64,000 nucleotides of DNA, from the NCBI RefSeq assembly GCF_013155125.1, contig NZ_CP053564.1, forward strand, positions 1,991,501 to 2,055,500, read 5' to 3'. The position numbers were made by a program, and so were the translations under genes. Shown piece by piece: positions 43,977 to 51,861 of the stretch (position 1 is the first letter of the stretch; each line of letters begins with the position of its first letter). This stretch comes from Pseudonocardia broussonetiae. GTDB taxonomy: Bacteria > Actinomycetota > Actinomycetes > Mycobacteriales > Pseudonocardiaceae. Below the pieces are notes generated by a model, which did not search any database, was not told where the DNA came from, and was given only the letters and a program-made list of their open reading frames with translations.

Positions 43977-45214
43977 CCGACACGCACCCCGCCACCGACG
44001 ACGCGGCCGGCCCTGTGGACGGGGGCGGGGTGTCCGCGCTCGGCGACGCGGGCCTGCTGCTCGCCGAGCACGCCGAGGAGTTCGTCGGCCGGCAGGTGAC
44101 GGCCCTGCACGAGCGGTTCAGCGTGTACCGGCCCGGGACCCGCATCGTGCCGGAGTCGTGCCTGACCTCCTCGGCGCGGCGCAACGTCCGGCGGGCCGCC
44201 ACGACGCTGCGGGAGGGCCGGGCGCCCACCCCGGACGAGGTCGACGAGGCCTGGGTGGGGCGCGAGCGGGCCGAGCAGGGGATGGTCGCCGGCGACATGA
44301 TGGACGGCTACCGCCTGGCCCACCGCGTCATCCGCGACGGGTTCATCGAGCTGTGCCGCGCGGAGGGCGTCGCGACGCCGACCGTGCTGGAGGCGGCGTG
44401 CCTGCTGTGGGAGACCGCCGACGCGGGGGCGTCGCAGGTCTTCCACGTCCGGCGCGACTTCGAGCTCGCGCGGGTCCGGCTGGAGCAGGAGCGGGCGGCG
44501 GAGTTCCTGCTCGGGCTGCTGCGCGGCACGACCGACCCGGAGCACCACCGGGAGCTGGTCTCGGCGTTCGGCCTGGTGCCCGAGCAGGAGTACCTCGCGG
44601 TCTGCGCCCTGCCCACGGGCGGGACGTCCGCCGAGGCGCTCCGGCTGCAGATCCTGTCGTCGAGCCGGCGCCACGGCCGCCCCGGCCTGGCGGTGGTCGA
44701 CGGCGAGGAGGTCGTCGGGATCGTGCCGCGCCCGCCCGTGCTGGAGGACCTGCCCGCCGTCGTGGGCCTCGGCAGGCGGGCGCCGATGGCGGGCATCGCG
44801 GCGTCGTTCCAGGTGGCGCGGCGGGTCCGCCGCGCGGCGGGGCGCTTCGGGTCGGTCGGGGTGTTCACGCCCGACGACCTCGGGCTGCGCGTCGCGATCG
44901 TCGAGGAGAACGGCCTCGGCGCCATGCTCGTGGAGCGGTACTTCGGCCCGCTGCGGGCCGGTGGGCACGTGGGCAGCCAGCTGGAGGAGACCGTCCGCGC
45001 CTACCTGGACCACGGGCGCAACTCGGTGCGGACGGCCCGGGTCCTCGGCGTGCACCCCAACACGCTGCGCTACCGGCTCCGCCGGTTCGAGGAGGTCGTC
45101 GCCGCGGACCTGGAGAACCCCCGCTGCCTGGCCGAGCTGTGGTGGGCCTGCGAGGTGGCGCGCCTGGTGCCCGACGACGGGGACGCCGCCGACGGCTCCG
45201 ACCGGCCGTTGTGA
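43973..45214 (+). CDS. PucR-family transcriptional regulator
   Basis: A 413-residue regulator with an N-terminal helical sensory region (RsbRD-like), a central GGDEF-like degenerate domain, and the PucR C-terminal helix-turn-helix ARVLGVHPNTLRYRLRRFEE. PucR/CdaR proteins usually activate purine, sugar-acid or aromatic uptake genes. Its ATG overlaps the ligase stop, and its own stop lies inside the operator-like repeat that precedes the transporter. Confidence 0.82.
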   Translation: MTDTHPATDDAAGPVDGGGVSALGDAGLLLAEHAEEFVGRQVTALHERFSVYRPGTRIVPESCLTSSARRNVRRAATTLREGRAPTPDEVDEAWVGRERAEQGMVAGDMMDGYRLAHRVIRDGFIELCRAEGVATPTVLEAACLLWETADAGASQVFHVRRDFELARVRLEQERAAEFLLGLLRGTTDPEHHRELVSAFGLVPEQEYLAVCALPTGGTSAEALRLQILSSSRRHGRPGLAVVDGEEVVGIVPRPPVLEDLPAVVGLGRRAPMAGIAASFQVARRVRRAAGRFGSVGVFTPDDLGLRVAIVEENGLGAMLVERYFGPLRAGGHVGSQLEETVRAYLDHGRNSVRTARVLGVHPNTLRYRLRRFEEVVAADLENPRCLAELWWACEVARLVPDDGDAADGSDRPL

Positions 45215-45225
45215 AGTGCACAAGC
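45207..45225. promoter_or_regulatory. PucR-type operator before the MHS transporter
   Basis: CGTTGTGAAGTGCACAAGC shares TTGTG-N5-ACAA geometry, and about 13 of 19 bases, with the site at 42191-42209. It straddles the stop codon of the PucR gene, about 90 bases before the transporter start. Regulator binding is inferred. Confidence 0.55.
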
Positions 45226-45314
45226 ACCTCGCGCGCCGCTCGGCGTCGACGACAACGCCCCGGGCGCACGCACTGCCTACGTTCCCGGCATCGCCTAGGA
45301 AAGCCGAGGACGCC

Positions 45315-46637
45315 ATGGCTGTCACACCCCCCGCGGACCCGACGAACGCCCCGGTCGCAGCGCAGGACGCGCGCCAGATGCGGCGCATCGGGCTGTCGGT
45401 GCTGATCGGCACCACCATCGAGTGGTACGACTTCCTGCTCTACGGCGCGGCCGCGGCCCTGATCTTCGGACCGCTGTACTTCCCGTCCGACAGCGCGGTC
45501 GCCGGCACCCTGCTGGCCTTCAGCACCTTCGCGGTGGGCTTCGCCGCGCGGCCCGTCGGGGGAGTGGTGCTCGGCCACTTCGGCGACCGGATCGGGCGCA
45601 AGCGGATGCTGGTGCTCTCGCTGACGCTGATGGGCGTGGCGACCTTCCTCATCGGCCTGCTGCCCACCTACGAGACGATCGGCGTCGCCGCCCCGATCCT
45701 GCTGGTCGCCCTGCGGATCCTGCAGGGCTTCGGCGTCGGCGGGGAGTGGGGCGGGGCGGTGCTGACCGCGGTCGAGCACGCCCGGCCCGGTCGGCAGGGG
45801 TTCTTCGGGAGCCTGCCGCAGGCGGGTGCGCCCGCGGGGCTGCTGCTCTCGACGCTGGCCTTCCTCGCGGTCTCGCAGCTGCCGGAGGACGTGTTCCTCG
45901 GCTGGGGCTGGCGGATCCCGTTCCTGCTCAGCGCCATGCTCGTCGGCGTCGGCCTGTACGTGCGGGCCAGCATCGCCGAGACCCCCGCGTTCCGGGAGGT
46001 CGCGTCCACCGACGGGCCGGAGCGCCTGCCGATCCTGACCGCGCTGCGCAGCTACCCGCGGCAGATCGTCCTCGCGACCCTGGCCATCGTGAGCAGCGGC
46101 GCCTACTTCTACGTCGTCAACACCTACGCCCTCGCCTACGCGACGGCCTCGGGGAACTTCACCCGGCCGCAGATCCTGGGTGCGGTGCTGGCCTCGGCCG
46201 CGCTGTGCTTCGTGGCGATCCCGTGGTGCGGCCACCTGAGCGAGCGGTTCGGGCGGCGCACGATGATCAGCGCCGGGCTGGTGGCCATGGCCCTGTGGAT
46301 CTTCCCGCTGCTGGCCGCGATCGACTCGGGGAGCCTGCTCCTGGTCGTGCTCGCCTACCTGGTGAGCGCCCTGTGCTACGCGCTGTCCTACGGCTCGTTC
46401 GCCACGTTCATCGCCGAGCTCTTCGACGCCCGGGTGCGCTACAGCGCGGCGTCGATCAGCTTCCAGCTCGGCGTGCTCCTCGGCGGGGCGCTGGCGCCGA
46501 TCGTCGCCACGGCGCTGGTGGCCCGGACCGGCGGGGCGTGGTCGGTCGCCGTCTACGTCGCGGTGCTCTCCGCGGTCTCCCTGGGGGCCGTGCTGCTGGT
46601 GCGGCGCTCCGACGTGGTCGCCTTGATCCGCCGGTAG
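45315..46637 (+). CDS. MHS-family MFS transporter (metabolite:proton symporter)
   Basis: A 440-residue carrier with about 12 membrane helices and the MHS hallmarks GTTIEWYDFLLYG at the first helix, GHFGDRIGRKRML after the second, and GFGVGGEWGGAVL. Relatives (ShiA, ProP, KgtP) import organic acids or betaines. It probably brings in the substrate of the acyl-CoA ligase at 42348. A GAGGA site precedes ATG 45315. Confidence 0.88.
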   Translation: MAVTPPADPTNAPVAAQDARQMRRIGLSVLIGTTIEWYDFLLYGAAAALIFGPLYFPSDSAVAGTLLAFSTFAVGFAARPVGGVVLGHFGDRIGRKRMLVLSLTLMGVATFLIGLLPTYETIGVAAPILLVALRILQGFGVGGEWGGAVLTAVEHARPGRQGFFGSLPQAGAPAGLLLSTLAFLAVSQLPEDVFLGWGWRIPFLLSAMLVGVGLYVRASIAETPAFREVASTDGPERLPILTALRSYPRQIVLATLAIVSSGAYFYVVNTYALAYATASGNFTRPQILGAVLASAALCFVAIPWCGHLSERFGRRTMISAGLVAMALWIFPLLAAIDSGSLLLVVLAYLVSALCYALSYGSFATFIAELFDARVRYSAASISFQLGVLLGGALAPIVATALVARTGGAWSVAVYVAVLSAVSLGAVLLVRRSDVVALIRR

Positions 46638-46645
46638 GGCGACCC

Positions 46646-47071
46646 TCAGAGGTACTCGGCCCCCGTGTGGTGACCGGGGGCCGGGTCGGCGAACGGGGCG
46701 AAGCGGAACCGCACGCGCCCCGCCCCGGCGACGAGGCCCCCGCCGCCGGGCTCCTGGTCGGCGGTGTCGGTGCGGTGGGTGGTGATCACGCCGGCCGCGG
46801 AGACCGCGTCGAGCTGCGCGAGCAGCCGGGCCAGGGCGGCGGGGGCGTCGCCGGGGTCGTCGGAGGTCTGGACCAGCGTGCGGTGCAGGACGGTGGCGGT
46901 CCAGCCCTCGCGGCTGCCGCTGCCGATCGAGGCCGACAGCACCACGTCGAGCAGCCAGCGCGACGGCTTGCCGGCCACCGCCGGGGTCCGGTGCGCGTCG
47001 ATGCCGACCACCTGGTCGGCCCGCACCAGCCCGTCGCCCTGGGTCTGCACCCACACGTTCGTCAAGCTCAC
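46646..47071 (-). CDS. Hypothetical protein
   Basis: A 141-residue protein of unknown function, convergent with the MHS transporter. Its N-terminal part (VRADQVVGIDAHRTPAVAG, WLLDVVLSAS) looks like a compact alpha/beta domain. A Gly-rich segment leads to a short C-terminal beta-like tail. No catalytic or binding motif is evident. Codon use fits the neighbours, and the frame is open from an ATG. Confidence 0.6.
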   Translation of the reverse strand: MSLTNVWVQTQGDGLVRADQVVGIDAHRTPAVAGKPSRWLLDVVLSASIGSGSREGWTATVLHRTLVQTSDDPGDAPAALARLLAQLDAVSAAGVITTHRTDTADQEPGGGGLVAGAGRVRFRFAPFADPAPGHHTGAEYL

Positions 47072-47123
47072 CGTCGCCTCCCACGTCCGGAACCACTACC
47101 GCTGGATACCCGAAGAATACCTC

Positions 47124-47152
47124 TTGCACCAGAGCAAATCTGCAGCTATCGT
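47124..47152 (+). promoter_or_regulatory. Promoter of the Hsp20 gene
   Basis: TTGCAC (47124-47129) and TATCGT (47147-47152) are spaced exactly 17 bases in an AT-rich island. TTGC and GCAA arms flank the first element and could bind a heat-shock repressor. No HspR HAIR box (CTTGAGT-N7-ACTCAAG) or CIRCE element was found. Confidence 0.55.
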
Positions 47153-47233
47153 TACAAGTATCTGGAGCCGACCCACCACCTCCAGGTCTGCTCCGGAGCA
47201 TCGCGCCCCAGTCGTCGATGAGGGAAGGAGTGG

Positions 47234-47674
47234 ATGGCGATGCTGATGCGCACCGACCCGTTCCGCGAGCTGGACCGGCTCTCCCACCAGGTGTTCGGAC
47301 CCGGCACCTGGTCCCGGCCCGCCGCGATGCCGATGGACGCCTACCGCGCCGGCGACCAGTTCGTGGTCGCGTTCGACCTGCCCGGGGTGTCGCCCGAGGC
47401 GATCGAGCTCGACGTCGAGCGGAACGTGCTGACCGTGAAGGCCGAGCGACGGCCCGAGGCGACCGGAGAGCACGTCGAGATGCAGGTGGCCGAGCGTCCG
47501 CACGGGGTGTACTCCCGGCAGCTGTTCCTGGGCGACACCCTCGACACCGACCACGTGCACGCCTCCTACGAGGCGGGCGTGCTGACCCTGCGGATCCCGA
47601 TCGCCGAGAAGGCGAAGCCCCGCCGGATCAGCATCGCCGGCGCGGAGAACGAGCAGCGGGAGATCAACGCCTGA
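47234..47674 (+). CDS. hsp20: Hsp20/alpha-crystallin small heat-shock protein
   Basis: A 146-residue chaperone. The short N-terminus MRTDPFRELDRLSHQVFG is followed by the alpha-crystallin domain (PMDAYRAGDQFVVAFDLPGV; NVLTVKAERRPE; SYEAGVLTLRIPIAEKAKPR). It binds unfolding proteins without ATP. GGAAGGAG precedes two in-frame ATGs (47234 and 47240); the second has better spacing. A dedicated upstream promoter suggests stress control. Confidence 0.9.
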   Translation: MAMLMRTDPFRELDRLSHQVFGPGTWSRPAAMPMDAYRAGDQFVVAFDLPGVSPEAIELDVERNVLTVKAERRPEATGEHVEMQVAERPHGVYSRQLFLGDTLDTDHVHASYEAGVLTLRIPIAEKAKPRRISIAGAENEQREINA

Positions 47675-47724
47675 CGGAGGCGGCGACACCAGACGGAGTC
47701 AGCGACACCAGCGAGGGCAGTGAC

Positions 47725-48088
47725 GTGAGCGGAGACGTGAGCGAGCGCGAGGGAGGCGCCGCGGCGTTCGGCGACGTCGTCTGCGCCGACGACGACCTCC
47801 TGCGCACCGAGTTCGACGCGATCGTCGCGGCCAACTTCCCGGACCGGGCCGCCGCCCGCCCGGACCGGCGCACCCCTGCTACGCCGGTCCTGGTCGGGAC
47901 GGCCCGGCTCCCGGAGCGGGACGACGGGTACCGGCCGCCGCAGCCACCCGTCCCGCCCGGCCCCACCGGCGTGCCGCTGCGCCGCCAGGCCCGGCAGCGG
48001 GGGCCACCGACCGCGACGACCGACACGACCGGGAACGCCCCGCCGACGACCACCCGCTCGCCGGCGGGGCCTACCCCTGTCCGCGACC
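47725..48088 (+). CDS. Probable small conserved actinobacterial protein, 3' end uncertain
   Basis: From GTG 47725 a frame reads VCADDDLLRTEFDAIVAANF, then a proline/arginine-rich tail ending near RRQARQRGPP. The acidic LLRTEFDAIVAANF start and the basic ARQR-PP end resemble a small family I recall in actinomycetes near hypothetical genes. The frame has no stop after the expected end and runs on into the antisense-like frame of the next gene; a TAG at about 48086-48088 in another frame suggests a frameshift or lost stop. It may be a degraded gene. The end given is nominal. Confidence 0.4.
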
Positions 48089-48100
48089 TAGGGTCGGTGC

Positions 48101-49066
48101 ATGAGCAACGACGCCCAGACCCTCGGCACCCAGACCCTCGGCACCCAGACCCTCGGCACCCAGACCCTCGGCACCCAGACCCTCGGCACCCAGACCCTCA
48201 CCGTGCCGCACCTCGGCACCTCCACCGTCGGCTACCGGTTCGGGAAGCCCTACGACCCCGCCCTGCCGACGCTCGTGCTCGTCAACTCCTTCAGCACCTC
48301 GGTCGACCTCTACCGCCCGCAGTTCGCCGACCAGGAGCTCGGCGGGGCCGCGAACCTGCTCGCGATCGAGCTGTACGGCCACGGCCTGACGCGCGCCACC
48401 TGGGAGCACTTCACCTACTGGGACAGCGCCGTCGCGAACCTGCAGGTGCTGCGCGAGCTGGGCATCGAGCAGGCGTTCGTGCTCGGCACGTCGCAGGGCG
48501 GGTGGGTCGCCGCCCGGATGGCGCTGCTCGCGCCCGGCGTGGTCCGGGGGATCGTCCCGCTCGGCACGTCGATGGACCACGAGAGCCAGCGCAGCCGCGA
48601 GCTGGGCTGCTGGGACGGCATCGAGTTCTGCACCCCGTCGATCGACGCGCTCGCCGAGCCCGTCGGCGACGACTGGGTGGTCGCCGAGGAGTTCGTCGAC
48701 GCCGTGCTCGGCGCGGGCCTGGGCGCCGACGTCGCCGACGACGAGCGCGCGTTCTGGTACGCGGCGCACCAGCGCCACTACGCGGGCGACGACGGACGCC
48801 GACGGCTGCGGACCGCCACGATCAACCTCCGCGACCGCGACGGCCTGCACGCCCGCCTCGGCGACGTCCGCTGCCCGGTGCTGTGGCTGCAGGGCACGGC
48901 CGACGAGGTCTACTCGGTGGCCAACGCCGAGGAGGAGATCCGGATGTTCACCGGCTCCGCGGACGCCGAGCTGCGGGTCGTCGACGGCGGGCAGCACTTC
49001 ATGAGCGCCTCGCACCCGGCCGTGGTGAACGCGGCGGCGGCGGAGTTCGTGCGCCGCTTCGCCTGA
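48101..49066 (+). CDS. Alpha/beta hydrolase with N-terminal pentapeptide repeat
   Basis: A 321-residue hydrolase. The first 33 residues are a QTLGT pentapeptide repeated about 5.6 times. The enzyme follows: VGYRFGKPYDPALPTLVLVN, IELYGHGLTR, nucleophile Ser in LGTSQGGWVA, and His in GGQHFMSASHP, as in 3-oxoadipate enol-lactonase-like proteins. The repeat is encoded by a 15-bp minisatellite that preserves frame. Start ATG 48101 is the only one before the repeat. Substrate unknown. Confidence 0.85.
   Translation: MSNDAQTLGTQTLGTQTLGTQTLGTQTLGTQTLTVPHLGTSTVGYRFGKPYDPALPTLVLVNSFSTSVDLYRPQFADQELGGAANLLAIELYGHGLTRATWEHFTYWDSAVANLQVLRELGIEQAFVLGTSQGGWVAARMALLAPGVVRGIVPLGTSMDHESQRSRELGCWDGIEFCTPSIDALAEPVGDDWVVAEEFVDAVLGAGLGADVADDERAFWYAAHQRHYAGDDGRRRLRTATINLRDRDGLHARLGDVRCPVLWLQGTADEVYSVANAEEEIRMFTGSADAELRVVDGGQHFMSASHPAVVNAAAAEFVRRFA
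48116..48199 (+). repeat. 15-bp coding minisatellite
   Basis: About 5.6 tandem copies of a unit CAGACCCTCGGCACC, seemingly identical copy to copy, encode QTLGT repeats at the N-terminus of the hydrolase. Because the unit is a multiple of three, copy-number change would lengthen or shorten the protein without a frameshift. The high identity suggests recent expansion. Confidence 0.9.
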
Positions 49067-49068
49067 CG

Positions 49069-49086
49069 GCTCGGCCTCAGCCGAGC
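49069..49086. terminator. Hairpin between convergent hydrolase and ArsC-family genes
   Basis: GCTCGGC (49069-49075) and GCCGAGC (49080-49086), loop CTCA. It lies between the hydrolase stop and the convergent ArsC gene end, overlapping the latter. Probable bidirectional terminator. Confidence 0.6.
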
Positions 49087-49427
49087 AGGTCGAGCACCCG
49101 CTCGGGCGGCCGGGCCACCACGGCCCGGTCGCCCAGCACGACGATGGGCCGCTCGAGCAGCGCGGGCTCGGCCACCAGCGCGTCGAGCAGCGCGTCGCGG
49201 TCGGCCGAGGCCAGTCCGAGCTCGCGGTAGCGCGCCTCGCCCGTGCGGGTGATCGCGCGCGGGTCGTCGGTGCCGAGCTTGCGCAGCACGTCCTCCAGCG
49301 CGGCGCGGTCCGGCCCGTCGTCGAGGTAGCGGACCAGCGTCGGCTCGATGCCGCGCTCGGTGAGCAGGGCGACCGCGCCGCGGCTCTTCGAGCAGCGGGG
49401 GTTGTGCCAGACCGTCGGTGTCTCCAC
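49077..49427 (-). CDS. arsC: ArsC/Spx-family arsenate reductase-like protein
   Basis: A 116-residue thioredoxin-fold protein with Cys12 in HNPRCSKSRG (CX3R) and the typical TRTGEARYRELGL and RPIVV segments of glutaredoxin-coupled ArsC. It would reduce arsenate to arsenite, or act on another oxidised substrate. No arsenite exporter or ArsR is adjacent, so a specific arsenic role is uncertain. Confidence 0.85.
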   Translation of the reverse strand: METPTVWHNPRCSKSRGAVALLTERGIEPTLVRYLDDGPDRAALEDVLRKLGTDDPRAITRTGEARYRELGLASADRDALLDALVAEPALLERPIVVLGDRAVVARPPERVLDLLG

Positions 49428-49538
49428 GGCGTCGAGCGTAGCCAGGCCGGGTGTCGCCTCCCGACGTAGCGGCGACGCCGCCGGCCGCGCTCCCCGGCGA
49501 CAGCGCCGGACCGCGTCGACGTCCTACCCTCGTCCCTC

Positions 49539-50675
49539 GTGCAGGACACGGCCCCCACCCGCTCCGACGCCCTGCTGGCCGTCGCGGTGACGAGCCTGGT
49601 CGCGGCGGCCGTGGTGGCGGAGGGGGGCCCGCCCGCGCGGGTCGCGCTGGCCGGCGCCTTCGCCGTCGGGTTCGGCGCGCTCCTGCTGGGCGGGCGCCGC
49701 CGCCCGGTGGCGGTGCTCGTGGCGACGGCGGCCGGGATGGTCGCCTACTACTGGCTGGACCTGCCGCCGATCGGGCTGGCCGCGCCGGTGGCGGCCGCCC
49801 TGTACCTCGCGGCCGAGCGGGGGCGGGTGCGCGCGGCGGCGGGCGTCGCCGCCGCGCTGCTCGCGGTGTCGGTGGCCGCGCGGCTCGCCGAGGGCGACGA
49901 CCCCGGCTTCGTGCTCGGCCTGCAGCTCGGGTCGGAGGCCGTGACCGTGGTGGCCGTGATCGCGCTCGGCGACGCCGTGCGCAGCCGCCGGTCCCTGCGG
50001 GCGGAGCTGCGGCGCCAGGCGGACGCGGCCGCGGAGGAGCGGCGGCGGGAGGCGGCGCGGCAGGTCGACGCCGAGCGCGTCCGGGTCGCGCGGGAGCTGC
50101 ACGACACCCTGGGCCACGCCGTGTCGGTGATCGCGCTGCAGTCCGCCGTGGCGCAGGAGGCGATCGACGACGGCGCGACGGACGCCGCGCGCGGTGCCGT
50201 CACCACGATCCGGGAGGTGACCGGGGGCGTGATGACGGAGCTGCGCGCCACCCTCGGGACGCTCCGCGCCGGGTCCGGGACGCGGGAGCCCGCGCCGGGC
50301 CTCGACCGCCTCGGCGCGCTCGCCGAGGGCGTGACCCGCAGCGGCCTGCCGGTGGAGCTGCGGGTGAGCGGCGCGACCGCGGGCGTGCCGGCGGTCGTCG
50401 GCACCACCGCCTACCGGATCGTGCAGGAGGCGCTGACCAACGCGCTGCGGCACGCCGGGGCGCACCGCGTCACCGTCGTCGTCGACGCGTCGCCTGCCGG
50501 GCTGGTGGTGGAGGTCGTCGACGACGGGCGCGGCGGGCCCGTCACCGAGCGCGGCCACGGCCTGCACGGCATGGCCGAGCGGGTGGCGCTGCTCGGCGGC
50601 ACCCTCGTCGCCGGCGACGCCCCGGGTGGCGGCTTCCGCGTGCACGCCTCGCTGCCGTCCGGAGGGGCCCGGTGA
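49539..50675 (+). CDS. Membrane histidine kinase, DesK-like
   Basis: A 378-residue kinase. About five N-terminal membrane helices (residues 10-140) precede a coiled region rich in Arg/Ala, His188 in RVARELHDTLGHAVSVIALQ, and an HATPase_c domain (IVQEALTNALRHAG; VDDGRGGPV; HGLHGMAERV). The start is GTG 49539. It is coupled by GTGA to the next response regulator gene. Confidence 0.88.
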   Translation: MQDTAPTRSDALLAVAVTSLVAAAVVAEGGPPARVALAGAFAVGFGALLLGGRRRPVAVLVATAAGMVAYYWLDLPPIGLAAPVAAALYLAAERGRVRAAAGVAAALLAVSVAARLAEGDDPGFVLGLQLGSEAVTVVAVIALGDAVRSRRSLRAELRRQADAAAEERRREAARQVDAERVRVARELHDTLGHAVSVIALQSAVAQEAIDDGATDAARGAVTTIREVTGGVMTELRATLGTLRAGSGTREPAPGLDRLGALAEGVTRSGLPVELRVSGATAGVPAVVGTTAYRIVQEALTNALRHAGAHRVTVVVDASPAGLVVEVVDDGRGGPVTERGHGLHGMAERVALLGGTLVAGDAPGGGFRVHASLPSGGAR

Positions 50676-51340
50676 CCGCGCTGCGCGTGGTGCTGGTCGA
50701 CGACCAGCACCTCGTCCGGGCCGGGCTGCGGGCGCTGCTCGAGCGCGCGCCCGACATCACGGTCGTGGGGGAGGCCGGCGACGGCGCGATGGGCGTCGCC
50801 GTGGTGCGCGCCGAGCGCCCCGACGTCGTGCTGATGGACGTGCGGATGCCCGGCACCGACGGCCTCACCGCCACGCGGCGGATCCTGGCCGACCCCGCGC
50901 TGGCCGCCGTCCGCGTGGTCGTGCTGACGACCTTCGACGACGACGAGCACCTCTTCGAGGCCATCCGCGCCGGGGCGGCGGGCTTCCTGCTCAAGGACAC
51001 CGCCCCCGACGCCCTGCGCGACGCGGTGCGCACCGTGGCCGGCGGCGACGCGCTGCTCTCCCCGGCCGTCACCCGCCGCGTGCTCGCCGCAGCCGCGCGG
51101 TCACCCGTCGCGCGGCCCGAACGGCTCGCCGGGCTCACCGCGCGCGAGCGGGAGGTCCTCGCCCACGTCGGGGCCGGCCGGTCGAACGCCGAGATCGGCG
51201 CGGTGCTGCACCTGAGCCCCGACACCGCCCGCACCTACGTCAGCCGCCTGCTCACCAAGCTCGCCGCGCGCGACCGCTCCCAGCTCGTGGTCATCGCCTA
51301 CGAGAGCGGGCTGGTGCGGCCGGGCGAGAACGACGGCTGA
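50672..51340 (+). CDS. NarL/FixJ-family response regulator
   Basis: A 222-residue regulator with receiver domain (acid pair D10-D11, phosphoacceptor D56 in VVLMDVRMPG, Lys in FLLKDTAP) and LuxR helix-turn-helix (LTAREREVLAHVGAGRSNAE). It overlaps the kinase by four bases and forms a classical two-component pair. Regulon unknown. Confidence 0.88.
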   Translation: MTALRVVLVDDQHLVRAGLRALLERAPDITVVGEAGDGAMGVAVVRAERPDVVLMDVRMPGTDGLTATRRILADPALAAVRVVVLTTFDDDEHLFEAIRAGAAGFLLKDTAPDALRDAVRTVAGGDALLSPAVTRRVLAAAARSPVARPERLAGLTAREREVLAHVGAGRSNAEIGAVLHLSPDTARTYVSRLLTKLAARDRSQLVVIAYESGLVRPGENDG

Positions 51341-51348
51341 CGGGAGTC

Positions 51349-51861
51349 CTACGAGGACCGCGTCCGGTCGTGCAGCCAGGCCAGCGCCCGCCACACCGGC
51401 CGCTGCACCACGTCCGGCACGCCGTGCAGGGAGAACGACAGGTCGTGCCGCACGTTGACGGCCGCGAGCCCGCCGAGCGGCGGGACGCGCCCGGCCCGGG
51501 CCAGCACCCGGAACTGCTCCTCGAGCGGGCCGGCCGGCGTCTCGCGCATACGGATCCGGGCGGGCTCGTCGAAGGGGTTGGCGAACGCGTGGGTCACGGT
51601 GGGCGGGACGGTCGCCGACTCGCCCGCGGACAGCACGACCGTGTCCGAGCCGACCACGACGCGCAGCCGCCCCTCCACGACGGTGAACGTCTCTGCCTCG
51701 AACCGGTGGCGGTGCCGCGGAGGGCCCGCGAGGCCGGGCGGCAGCAGGGCGTCGATCTCGAAGACGCCGCCGTCGCCGTCGCGACCGGAGACGAGGACGG
51801 TGATCGTCTCGCCCGTCGGCATGCGCAGCACGCGGTCGGGACCGGGGGGCGGGATGCTCAT
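51349..51861 (-). CDS. Cupin-domain protein
   Basis: A 170-residue protein with a single cupin barrel: PPRHRHRFEAETFTVVEGRL (metal-binding His/Glu set) and the second motif SATVPPTVTHAFANP. Cupins of this size are often isomerases, dioxygenases or sensors; none can be specified. It overlaps the phosphotransferase gene upstream by four bases. The C-terminal helix has WRALAWLHDR. Confidence 0.78.
   Translation of the reverse strand: MSIPPPGPDRVLRMPTGETITVLVSGRDGDGGVFEIDALLPPGLAGPPRHRHRFEAETFTVVEGRLRVVVGSDTVVLSAGESATVPPTVTHAFANPFDEPARIRMRETPAGPLEEQFRVLARAGRVPPLGGLAAVNVRHDLSFSLHGVPDVVQRPVWRALAWLHDRTRSS

Noticed and set aside
47072..47233. HAIR or CIRCE heat-shock operator upstream of hsp20
   Set aside because: Neither CTTGAGT-N7-ACTCAAG nor the CIRCE inverted repeat is present; only a weak TTGC/GCAA symmetry exists.
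47664..48053. 129-codon minus-strand frame between hsp20 and the hydrolase
   Set aside because: Low-complexity Arg/Ser/Gly-rich; the opposite frame looks more like a real (if degraded) gene.
48116..48199. Tandem repeats as a possible CRISPR array
   Set aside because: Units are 15 bases, directly adjacent without spacers, and in frame within a coding region.
49077..49427. Arsenic resistance operon
   Set aside because: Only the ArsC-like gene is present; no arsenite exporter or ArsR regulator is next to it.
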